Assembly (NCBI GenBank): GCA_964397205.1
Contig: CAYNIT010000268.1
Coordinates: 1 to 6,146 of the forward strand
From: Phaeodactylibacter sp964397205
GTDB taxonomy: Bacteria > Bacteroidota > Bacteroidia > Chitinophagales > Saprospiraceae
Length of the DNA: 6,146 bases
Direction: 5' to 3'
Below, in pieces: positions 1 to 6,048 of this stretch (positions within the stretch are counted from its first letter, which is position 1; each line of letters starts with the position of its first letter). Position numbers and translations under genes: made by a program. Below the pieces are notes generated by a model, which had not been told where the DNA came from, ran no database searches, and worked only from the letters and a program-made list of their open reading frames with translations.

Positions 1-77
1 GCGTGCAAAAAAACGAGTCTAAATCGGTAAGTTATTGTTGCGCGACCCCTTAAGTGGTTTTCTCATGATTGTAAGCC

Positions 78-107
78 AGGCTGCCCTACGCGTAGGGCAG
101 CCTTTTT
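78..107 (+). terminator. Rho-independent terminator of an upstream gene
   Basis: Two 13-base arms, AGGCTGCCCTACG (78-90) and CGTAGGGCAGCCT (91-103), form a perfect 26-bp palindrome. A run of five T (103-107) follows on the + strand, which is the layout of an intrinsic terminator. With no spacer between the arms, the loop must come from opening the central ACGCGT. The opposite strand has no T run after the stem, so termination is directed at + strand transcripts entering from the left. The gene it serves lies outside the window: the three forward frames reach stops at 20-22, 28-30 and 51-53, and none of these short tails can be assigned to a family. Confidence 0.85.
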
Positions 108-212
108 CTATGGGCTCGCCGTAACCGACCAACCAAGTATTGTACTGCAGCGTTTCATAAACGATGAGCATCTGTTCCTTCGATTGCCCTAAGTCAAATA
201 ATTTACCGCCGT

Positions 213-2567
213 ATGCAACAAAACAGCAGTATAAACTTGAGCTACTCTCCGGGAGTGCAATGTTTGCTACCTATTCTATATACAGCTTGGGCTGACCGAG
301 TCCTTACGCCGTCTGAGATTCGAGCCCTCCGGGAAAAAGCCGCTGAATTGAACTTCCTCAAAGAGGAGGAGAAAGAAGTCTTGCTACAGTGGAGCCGCCC
401 TGACCGGCCGCCCTCTCCTACCCTTTTCAAATACTGGGAAATTGAGCTGCAGCGCGCTGCGCGGCAACTGCCTGAAAAAGACACGTATTCCTTAGCAGAA
501 CTGGGAATGGCTATGGCGCAGCAAGCGGATGAACAAGATGCTGACTGGAGCTCGCCCGAAATTAAGCAGCAATTGGAAACACTCGAAACAGGGCTGGGCA
601 GAGTGGATATTGACACGCGGCGCCACCTCTTTGCTCAAGCGCAGCCGGAACCCGCCCGGCCCGAACCTAACGCTACCGCTCGGGCCATCCAAAACATCTT
701 GGAGCACCCACATCAGGAAATCAGAGAAAGGCTCCGCCTTTTGTTGCTGGATCCGGCTTTTTCCTACCAACATTTCACAGATAAAGCGGCCTATCGCGAC
801 AGGGTCATGCATTGGCTTCGACTATTAGCCGAACAGGGCCTGGGAGCGCTGGCTTACCCCTTCGCACAGGGTGGACAGAAAGACATGGGTGCCTACGCCA
901 CAGTATTTGAAATGCTCGGGCATCATGACCTCAGCTTGGCTATCAAATTTGGGGTGCAGTTTGGCCTTTTTGGCGGCAGCATCCATCAACTCGGCAACCG
1001 AAGACAACACGAGCAATACCTTGAAGCCGTCGGGCAAGGACAACTGCTCGGCGGATTCGCTATGACGGAAACTGCTCACGGCTCCGATGTACGCAGCCTA
1101 GAGACGACCCTGACTTATGACCCGGCAACGGACGAACTGGTGGTGCACAGCCCGCGCCGGGAAGCCGGAAAAGAGTACATTGGCAACGCCCTCTACGCCC
1201 ATATGCTTACGGTATTCGGGCAACTGATCGTAAAGGGGGAAAACCACGGCGTTCACGCAGTCCTGCTGCCCATACGGGATAAGGAAGGAAAGCTTTTCCC
1301 AGGCATTAGAGTGGAAGACTGCGGGGATAAATTGGGATTGAATGGCGTCGACAACGGCAGAATCTGGTTCCACGAAGTACGAGTGCCGAGAAAAAATTTA
1401 CTGGACCGCTTTGGCAGCATAGAAGAAGCGGGCAACTACCAAAGCCCAATTGAAAGCCCCGCCCGCCGGTTTTTTACCATGCTCAGCACCCTGGTCGGCG
1501 GCAGGGTATGCGTGCCAAGAGCTGGCTTGAGCGCTGCAAAATCAGGTATAACAATAGCCGTACGCTACGCTCTGCGGCGCCGGCAATTCAGCCCCCGCCC
1601 CGGGGAGCCGGAAACGCTTTTGCTGGATTACCCCAGTCATCAGCGCCGGTTGATGCCCCTCCTGGCCAAGGCTTACGCCTGCCACTTTGGCCTGATGAAG
1701 CTGAGCCGTCAGTTTGTGGCTTCCCAAGAAGGGGAAAGGCGAGAGACCGAGACCCTGGCAGCAGGTTTGAAGGCCTATGCCACTTGGTTTACCACTGCCG
1801 CTCTTCAGGAATGCCGGGAAGCCTGCGGCGGCAAGGGGTACCTTTCGGAAAACCGCTTCGCTGCGCTAAAGGCGGATACCGATGTTTTTACTACTTTTGA
1901 AGGGGACAATACGGTACTGATGCAGCTGGTCGCCAAAGGGTTGCTCACCGCATTCAAAAAGGAGTTCAACGAAGAAGGCAACTGGGCAGTGCTCCGCCAC
2001 TTGAGGCAACGCATTGGCACCGTTCTGACAGAACAAAACCCTTTTGCCCTTCGGAATACCAGCCGTTCCCATTTGCTCAGTGAGGATTTCCACCTTAGCG
2101 CTTTTCGGTTTCGGGAAAACCGCCTGCTCCTCTCCCTTGCCCAGCGCATCCGAGGGCTGGTCAAAGAGGGATACAGCGCCTACGAAGCTGGCCTGCGTTG
2201 CCAGCCTCACATGATCAATCTGGGAGAAGCCTTTGCCGAACGGGTTGTGTTAGAAGCCTTTGTCCAAAGGTTAAAAACCGTGAAAAACCAAACTGCCGGG
2301 GACGCTCTCCGTACTTTATGCCAGCTGTACGCGTTGCATACCATAGAGCGCCACAAAGGCTGGTATTTGGAAAAAGACTATATGGCAGGCGCTAAGACCA
2401 AGGCGATACGATCGGAAGTCGATCGGCTATGCGCTCTGGCTCGTAGAGATGCCGACACACTGGTAGACGCCTTTGCCATCCCCGATGAGTTGTTGGGGGC
2501 TGCCATACTGCGCCCTACTGCTGCCCGACGCAGCTTGGAAAGCGTCGAAAATCCTAAACAAATTTAA
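213..2567 (+). CDS. Acyl-CoA oxidase/dehydrogenase-family flavoprotein with N-terminal extension
   Basis: This FAD enzyme probably forms the trans-2,3 double bond of fatty acyl-CoA in the first step of beta-oxidation, in the cytoplasm. Sequence features resemble acyl-CoA oxidases (ACOX) more than short acyl-CoA dehydrogenases. They include the flavin-contact stretch FAMTETAHGSDVR (282-294), the TYDPATDELVVHSP segment (301-314), GLNGVDNG (375-382), ECREACGGKGY (533-543) and TFEGDNTVLMQ (561-571). By ACOX analogy, E563 is the catalytic base. Residues 590-765 form the helical C-terminal ACOX-like domain, ending in IPDELL (756-761). Residues 1 to about 165 precede the usual fold. Within them, residues 14-100 look TerB-like (AWADRVLTPSEI), which is an inference. 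The start at 213 keeps this whole region and is preceded by A/T-rich sequence without a Shine-Dalgarno motif. The electron acceptor (O2 versus ETF) cannot be read from sequence, so oxidase or dehydrogenase stays open. The stop is one base before the protease start, suggesting an operon. Confidence 0.93.
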   Translation: MQQNSSINLSYSPGVQCLLPILYTAWADRVLTPSEIRALREKAAELNFLKEEEKEVLLQWSRPDRPPSPTLFKYWEIELQRAARQLPEKDTYSLAELGMAMAQQADEQDADWSSPEIKQQLETLETGLGRVDIDTRRHLFAQAQPEPARPEPNATARAIQNILEHPHQEIRERLRLLLLDPAFSYQHFTDKAAYRDRVMHWLRLLAEQGLGALAYPFAQGGQKDMGAYATVFEMLGHHDLSLAIKFGVQFGLFGGSIHQLGNRRQHEQYLEAVGQGQLLGGFAMTETAHGSDVRSLETTLTYDPATDELVVHSPRREAGKEYIGNALYAHMLTVFGQLIVKGENHGVHAVLLPIRDKEGKLFPGIRVEDCGDKLGLNGVDNGRIWFHEVRVPRKNLLDRFGSIEEAGNYQSPIESPARRFFTMLSTLVGGRVCVPRAGLSAAKSGITIAVRYALRRRQFSPRPGEPETLLLDYPSHQRRLMPLLAKAYACHFGLMKLSRQFVASQEGERRETETLAAGLKAYATWFTTAALQECREACGGKGYLSENRFAALKADTDVFTTFEGDNTVLMQLVAKGLLTAFKKEFNEEGNWAVLRHLRQRIGTVLTEQNPFALRNTSRSHLLSEDFHLSAFRFRENRLLLSLAQRIRGLVKEGYSAYEAGLRCQPHMINLGEAFAERVVLEAFVQRLKTVKNQTAGDALRTLCQLYALHTIERHKGWYLEKDYMAGAKTKAIRSEVDRLCALARRDADTLVDAFAIPDELLGAAILRPTAARRSLESVENPKQI

Positions 2568-2568
2568 G

Positions 2569-3699
2569 ATGAAACAAGTATTCTGGAGTATTGCGATCGC
2601 CTTGCTAAGCTCAGCTTTCACCTTCCTGATGATGAGCCGATGGTACGCGCCGCCGGCTCCCGAAGCTGGCTCTACCAGCGAGAGCCGTTTGGTCAGCGCA
2701 GTGGAAACAAGCCCACTGCCCAATCCTTTGATCAATCAGCCGCCCCGCTTATGGCAGCAGTCTCCTCCGGCCGATTTTGTAAGCACTTCCAAGCTGGTAA
2801 CTGCCGCCGTAGTCAATATTAATACCCTGAGCGCCAGCGGCTATCGCATCTCCTCCGGCTCCGGCGTCATCATATCTTCTGATGGCTATATCATTACCAA
2901 CGATCATGTCATAGAGGATGGCTCCTCCTACGAAGTAAGCATGTACGACCGCCGGAAACTGAAAGCTAAAGTGATAGGCACTGACCCTACCACGGACCTT
3001 GCGCTCATCAAAGTACAAGCCCGGGGGCTGCGCCCCATCCCCTACGGCGATTCTGACCAAATAGAAGTTGGGCAATGGGTTCTGGCAGTCGGCAACCCTT
3101 TCAATTTGTCCTCCACCGTCACCGCTGGCATCGTTAGCGCCAAAGCCCGCAACATCAATATCCTGCAAGGTTCCTACGCCATCGAGTCCTTTGTTCAAAC
3201 CGATGCGGTTGTCAACCCTGGCAATAGCGGAGGTGCGCTGGTCAATGAGCAAGGGGAGCTGATCGGCATCAATACCGCTATCATCAGCGAATCGGGAGGA
3301 TACGAAGGCTATTCCTTTGCTATACCTTCCAATCTGGTAAGGAAAGTGGTACGCGATATACGGGAATTCGGGGAAGTACAGCGGGCTATCCTAGGGGTTA
3401 GCATCGCCGAAGTCTCAGATGAAACAGCTGCCGATAGCGGGCTGCCCAATGTGGCCGGCGTATACATAACCAGCGTAAGCAACGGCAGCAGCGCGGCCGA
3501 AGCCGGGCTCAAACCCGGCGATATCATCATCAGCATCAATCAGGTCAAGACCAATTCTGTGCCACAATTGCAAGAGCAAATCGCACTTTACCGGCCTGGT
3601 GAGCGCATCAGCCTGGCCTTTTACCGGGAAGGCAAGAAGTACCGGCGCGATAATGTCGTGCTTCAAAGCTTAAACGGAAAAGACTCAGGCGGTCAGTAG
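2569..3699 (+). CDS. HtrA/DegS-type serine protease with one PDZ domain
   Basis: This is an S1C-family trypsin-like protease of 376 residues, expected to degrade or sense misfolded proteins in the periplasm. Residues 5-22 are a hydrophobic segment without a clear signal-peptidase site, so it is probably a membrane anchor. A proline- and serine-rich linker follows (about 26-68). The protease domain (about 70-265) carries the complete triad: H113 in ITNDHVI, D143 in TTDLALIKV and S220 in NPGNSGGAL. One PDZ domain spans about 273-366, with GLKPGDIIISIN at 313-324. The size and the single-PDZ layout match DegS/DegQ-like proteins; two-PDZ DegP is longer. An in-frame ATG at 2473 would add 32 residues but lies inside the preceding gene and would bury the membrane segment, so 2569 is chosen. 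It begins one base after the upstream TAA (TAAGATG), which suggests coupled translation. Its last 7 bases overlap the convergent mannose-6-phosphate isomerase gene. Confidence 0.96.
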   Translation: MKQVFWSIAIALLSSAFTFLMMSRWYAPPAPEAGSTSESRLVSAVETSPLPNPLINQPPRLWQQSPPADFVSTSKLVTAAVVNINTLSASGYRISSGSGVIISSDGYIITNDHVIEDGSSYEVSMYDRRKLKAKVIGTDPTTDLALIKVQARGLRPIPYGDSDQIEVGQWVLAVGNPFNLSSTVTAGIVSAKARNINILQGSYAIESFVQTDAVVNPGNSGGALVNEQGELIGINTAIISESGGYEGYSFAIPSNLVRKVVRDIREFGEVQRAILGVSIAEVSDETAADSGLPNVAGVYITSVSNGSSAAEAGLKPGDIIISINQVKTNSVPQLQEQIALYRPGERISLAFYREGKKYRRDNVVLQSLNGKDSGGQ

Positions 3700-4886
3700 G
3701 TTTGCGTAGGCACCAAGGCTTTAAAGACCCTGCTGTCCTCCAATGCCTGCAAACGGTACTTTTGCTGAGCAGCGGCCAAGAGGATGCTGCCGCGGCCGCA
3801 AACCTCTTCCCCCGCTTGCAGGCTGCCGTCGGCTACCAACAGCAGCTCAAGAGAGCTTGGTTGCTTCTCGTAGACAGCCCCGCCCGGCAGCTGCAGGCAG
3901 TTGAGCTGAAAGTCTTCAGCCGGGGTGAGATAAGCGTATTCAAAAGCCCCTACTAATTGCCCCTTGAGCAACTGCGGCCGAACTGTTTCAAACTTCAGGT
4001 GGCGCAGCAGCTCTGGCACATCAACATGCTTCGGCGTAAGGCCAGCCCGGAACACGTTATCGGAATTGGCCATCAACTCTACATTCACCCCCTCCAAATA
4101 GGCATGGGGCACCCCGGCTGCCTGAAAAATGCCCCGGCCGGGCGGTACAGCTTGCAAGTTCAACAAGTAGATTGAAAAAATGCCCCGGTCCATGCGCTCC
4201 TCCATGGGCCGGAAAGCGCGTGCTGCCCAGAAATCGGGGTGGGATTTGTCCGCCGGCGGTTGAGCAGCAAGCCGGTCGCGCAGAGGAGTTAGAATATGGT
4301 CAACTTCTGTCTGCGGCAACCCCATAACATGCTTGTACAAAGCCTGTAAATCCTGCTTCACAAAGTGGGGCTGCAACGGTTTCAGCTCTGGGATTGCCCT
4401 GAGCAGCTGGGCTATTTCTTCTGCAGGGCGAAAACCGTGCAACAGCCAGAAATCGGTCAGCGCCACCATCACTTCCGGTTTATGGTTATCATCCTTGAAG
4501 TTGCGGTGGGGCGCATCAAGCGGGATGCCGGCAGCGTTCTCTCTCGCATAGCCCGCCTGTGCCTGCACTTTAGTAGGATGCGATTGTATGGAAAGCATCT
4601 CTCTTACATCCAACACTTTGAATAGAAACGGAAGCTGATCGCCAAACTTGCGGCGAACTTCAGCGCCCAGGATTTCCGGCCGGCGGGCCAAGTAGCGGCC
4701 AAGCGGTTCCCAGCCGTCAGCTGTCCTGACCATAGACGGCCCGCGGTGGTGGTTGCCCATCCAAAGTTCAGCTACCGCCTGCCCGGCTTTTGGCTTTTTT
4801 CCGATAAGCCGGGGGATGAAGTCGTATCCTCCCCATTCGTAATGTTGTAGGGCTCCCCTCAGCGGAAGCAACGTCTTGGCATTCAT
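3693..4886 (-). CDS. manA: Mannose-6-phosphate isomerase, class I
   Basis: This zinc enzyme interconverts fructose-6-phosphate and mannose-6-phosphate in the cytoplasm. It supplies mannose for GDP-sugars and exopolysaccharide, or feeds mannose into glycolysis. The protein has 397 residues, close to the 391 of E. coli ManA. The type I zinc ligands are all visible: Q101 and H103 in SIQSHPTK, E138 in DNHKPEVMVAL and H261 in AAGVPHAYLEG. The substrate-side segment NSDNVFRAGLTPKHVDV (274-290) holds R280 and K286. The N-terminal block with HYEWGG (15-20) and AELWMGNHHRGPS (39-51) is also typical. The start at 4886 places this block near residue 1 as in the family. A longer in-frame start at 4967 would add 27 residues with no family resemblance. 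No Shine-Dalgarno motif is present (ATATTCCATG). The gene is convergent with the protease and its TGA lies inside the protease's last codons. Confidence 0.97.
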   Translation of the reverse strand: MNAKTLLPLRGALQHYEWGGYDFIPRLIGKKPKAGQAVAELWMGNHHRGPSMVRTADGWEPLGRYLARRPEILGAEVRRKFGDQLPFLFKVLDVREMLSIQSHPTKVQAQAGYARENAAGIPLDAPHRNFKDDNHKPEVMVALTDFWLLHGFRPAEEIAQLLRAIPELKPLQPHFVKQDLQALYKHVMGLPQTEVDHILTPLRDRLAAQPPADKSHPDFWAARAFRPMEERMDRGIFSIYLLNLQAVPPGRGIFQAAGVPHAYLEGVNVELMANSDNVFRAGLTPKHVDVPELLRHLKFETVRPQLLKGQLVGAFEYAYLTPAEDFQLNCLQLPGGAVYEKQPSSLELLLVADGSLQAGEEVCGRGSILLAAAQQKYRLQALEDSRVFKALVPTQTY

Positions 4887-4933
4887 GGAATATCTATTTG
4901 GTTGGCTAGAGGCTTCGAGCCTTGTTCCGGTAG

Positions 4934-4941
4934 CGAAATTA
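4934..4941 (-). promoter_or_regulatory. Weak candidate -7 element for manA
   Basis: On the - strand this reads TAATTTCG, matching five of the six fixed bases of the Bacteroidota TAnnTTTG element. It lies about 48 bases before the chosen manA start. No good TTG or TTTG -33 partner sits at the usual 17-23 base spacing; the nearest is a TTTA at 16 bases. It is listed because it is the best candidate in the leader, but it could be chance in AT-rich DNA. Confidence 0.25.
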
Positions 4942-5045
4942 ATAGGGCAAATCAGTATAAACTGCACGATTGCATTATTTTTTATCCGGCCATGTGCGCT
5001 ACCCCCAATTGAGCTGCTGATTACATCACTGGCAAAAAAATCTAT

Positions 5046-5218
5046 AAAGTGACATGCTTTTTCAACAACACCTCTTTCGACAACCGTAGGCGAAAACCGA
5101 AAAGTTTAAAAAAGTGACACTTAAGAAAGAATATAAAGCGCTGTAAACAGTTTATTAAAACTACAAAAACTTGATTTAAAAATATTTACATATTCAATTC
5201 CGTTTTTGGAATGTGACA
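5046..5218 (+). repeat. Dispersed GTGACA direct repeats
   Basis: AAAGTGACA occurs identically at 5046-5054 and 5111-5119, and the core GTGACA recurs at 5213-5218 inside TGTGACACT. All copies are on the same strand, 65 and 99 bases apart. A further GTGAC lies at 5526-5530 near the rhodanese promoter. The spacing is irregular and the repeats are short, so this is not a CRISPR array. It could be a set of binding sites for a regulator, sub-terminal repeats of a decayed insertion sequence, or chance. Confidence 0.35.
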
Positions 5219-5479
5219 CTACAGAATCTTTCAGGAAAACCCCTTTTCTTTGCAATAACCCATCGAAAAACACATTACGCCGACAGGCACAGTCTTAGTT
5301 TCCACTCTTACTACCAACACTTTTCTAAAATAAGCACGTGATCAGTCTATGCTCAATGGAATAGCCTGAATCTATTAAAACAATTCAGCCCAATAGCAAA
5401 TGGCTTGACAGTGCTTTTTATACAACCTAGGGGGATAACGATTGCCCTGCACTTGAACAACACTTTTTTTTACAATTTT

Positions 5480-5514
5480 AGGAGCACCGAGCAAGCTCCT
5501 TTGGGGCTTCTCGG
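5480..5514 (+). other. Two overlapping, mutually exclusive hairpins
   Basis: Stem A pairs AGGAGC (5480-5485) with GCTCCT (5495-5500) around a 9-base loop. Stem B pairs CCGAG (5487-5491) with CTCGG (5510-5514), bulges C5492, and continues with AAGCTCC (5493-5499) against GGGGCTT (5503-5509) around a TTT loop. Stem B therefore has 12 pairs including one G-T pair. Both stems use 5495-5499, so they cannot form together. No T run follows on the + strand and none follows immediately on the - strand, so a standard intrinsic terminator is not supported. The structure ends about 25 bases before the rhodanese -33 region, so it lies outside a transcript begun at that promoter. Confidence 0.5.
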
Positions 5515-5532
5515 AACTTCTAATCGTGACTC

Positions 5533-5545
5533 CTGTCACTGACAG
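5533..5545. promoter_or_regulatory. 13-bp palindrome over the rhodanese -33 region, possible operator
   Basis: CTGTCA-C-TGACAG is a perfect inverted repeat with 6-base arms and a single central base. It overlaps a second inverted repeat, GTGAC-TCCT-GTCAC (5526-5539). The palindrome covers the position where the -33 element of the downstream promoter should lie, which is a usual place for a repressor or activator site. It does not match the CRP (TGTGA-N6-TCACA) or FNR (TTGAT-N4-ATCAA) consensus. The regulator is unknown and a chance palindrome cannot be excluded. Confidence 0.4.
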
Positions 5546-5570
5546 CCGCCTTCACCTTCCCTTATCTTTG
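5539..5570 (+). promoter_or_regulatory. Bacteroidota-type promoter of the rhodanese gene
   Basis: TATCTTTG at 5563-5570 is an exact match to the TAnnTTTG -7 element used by the primary sigma factor of Bacteroidota. A CTG (5539-5541, one mismatch to TTG) sits 21 bases upstream as a possible -33 element. The expected transcript start is about 5-8 bases after the -7 element, which gives a leader of only about 10 bases before the ATG at 5588. The leader is A-rich (CCAAAAATCAAACTCAA) and has no Shine-Dalgarno motif, as is usual for this phylum. Confidence 0.65.
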
Positions 5571-5587
5571 CCAAAAATCAAACTCAA

Positions 5588-5914
5588 ATGTTCAATCTAA
5601 TCAACCAGATGCTCGGCAAAGAGCAGGAAATCGATATCAAGGCTATGGTGGAAAACGGAGCCCTTTTGCTGGATGTCCGAACTCCCGGAGAGTTCCACAG
5701 CGGCCACGCAGAAGGTGCTGTAAACATCCCGCTGCAAGAGTTACAACAACAGCTCGACGACATCAAAGCAAAGGGGAAGCCGGTCGTAGCCTACTGCCGT
5801 TCGGGCAACCGCAGCGGCATGGCGGCCCAGTTGCTCAACAAAGCAGGCATAGAAGCCGTCAACGCCGGGAGCGTGGGGCAAGTAAAAGCTGCTTTAGGGG
5901 CCGGAGAAAAATAA
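5588..5914 (+). CDS. Single-domain rhodanese-like sulfurtransferase
   Basis: This 108-residue protein consists of one rhodanese domain, the size of GlpE/PspE-type proteins. Such proteins move sulfane sulfur through a cysteine persulfide, typically with thiosulfate, glutathione persulfide or a protein thiol as partner. C70 begins the active-site loop CRSGNRS (70-76). The two family signatures are also present: LLLDVRTPGEFHSGH (26-40) with AEGAVNIP (41-48), and the C-terminal half VNAGSVGQVKAAL (91-103), where many relatives have a GG-containing turn. The N-terminal 15 residues are not a signal peptide, so it is probably cytoplasmic. It stands alone, with its own promoter at 5539-5570 and no sulfur-metabolism neighbour in view. 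The exact substrate cannot be assigned. Confidence 0.95.
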   Translation: MFNLINQMLGKEQEIDIKAMVENGALLLDVRTPGEFHSGHAEGAVNIPLQELQQQLDDIKAKGKPVVAYCRSGNRSGMAAQLLNKAGIEAVNAGSVGQVKAALGAGEK

Positions 5915-5950
5915 GGTCCTCATTTCAGGCGAGCTATTTTTTCGCCGGCA

Positions 5951-6005
5951 CGTCGCCATGCACCTACGCTGAAGCTTCGGCGCAAGTGTAAGGCTATGGT
6001 CGACG
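5951..6005. repeat. Nested inverted repeat (cruciform or hairpin)
   Basis: The outer stem pairs CGTCGCCAT (5951-5959) with ATGG-T-CGACG (5996-6005), nine pairs with one bulged T at 6000. Inside it CAC (5961-5963) can pair with GTG (5986-5988). The innermost stem pairs CGCTGA (5967-5972) with TTCGGCG bases 5977-5982 around the loop AGCT, with one G-T pair. It has no following T run on either strand, so terminator function is not indicated by the usual criteria. Confidence 0.5.
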
Positions 6006-6019
6006 GAGACAGACGACCC

Positions 6020-6048
6020 GCCTGCCCGCGAGGCGCGGCCGAGCAGGC
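6020..6048. repeat. GC-rich bulged hairpin
   Basis: GCCTGC (6020-6025) pairs with GCAGGC (6043-6048), and directly inside it CCGCG (6026-6030) pairs with CGCGG (6034-6038) around an AGG loop. CCGA (6039-6042) forms a 3' bulge. The result is eleven pairs, ten of them G-C. It lies 14 bases after the nested repeat at 5951-6005, and the two together look like one structured element. Confidence 0.5.

Larger units (their letters stand above)
4887..5538. other. AT-rich, ORF-poor divergent intergenic region
   Basis: This stretch separates the divergently transcribed manA and rhodanese genes. I found no credible coding frame, no tRNA-like fold and no mobile-element gene. It is clearly more AT-rich than the flanking genes, especially at 5100-5215. 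It contains GTGACA words at 5049-5054, 5114-5119 and 5213-5218. Small inverted repeats include CTGT-AA-ACAG (5141-5150), ATTCC/GGAAT (5197-5212) and CTGAAT/ATTCAG (5366-5388). A stronger hairpin pair lies at 5480-5514. The 10-mer CAACACTTTT occurs at 5315-5324 and 5458-5467. It may hold regulatory DNA, a small RNA or decayed sequence; the sequence alone does not decide. Confidence 0.6.

Noticed and set aside
199..206. TAATTTAC as -7 element for the acyl-CoA oxidase gene
   Set aside because: Only four of the six fixed bases match, there is no convincing -33 partner, and it lies only about 7 bases from the start codon; no clear promoter was found in 108-212.
2473..2568. Longer start for the protease at an in-frame ATG
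   Set aside because: It lies within the upstream gene, adds 32 residues without family resemblance and displaces the hydrophobic anchor from the N-terminus.
2749..3252. 167-codon - strand frame inside the protease gene, and similar frames inside the oxidase gene
   Set aside because: Each lies opposite or out of frame with a strongly supported gene and encodes nothing family-like.
4887..4967. Longer start for manA at 4967
   Set aside because: The extra 27 residues have no counterpart in class I isomerases, whose conserved block starts within about 15 residues of the start at 4886.
5046..5218. CRISPR array
   Set aside because: Repeats are 6-9 bases long with irregular spacing of 65 and 99 bases and no cas gene.
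5405..5424. TTGACA followed by TATACA, like a sigma70 promoter
   Set aside because: The spacer is only 8 bases, and Bacteroidota primary promoters use a different consensus.
5928..5946. GGCGA/TCGCC hairpin as the rhodanese terminator
   Set aside because: The T run is in the loop, not after the stem, and the stem has only 5 pairs.
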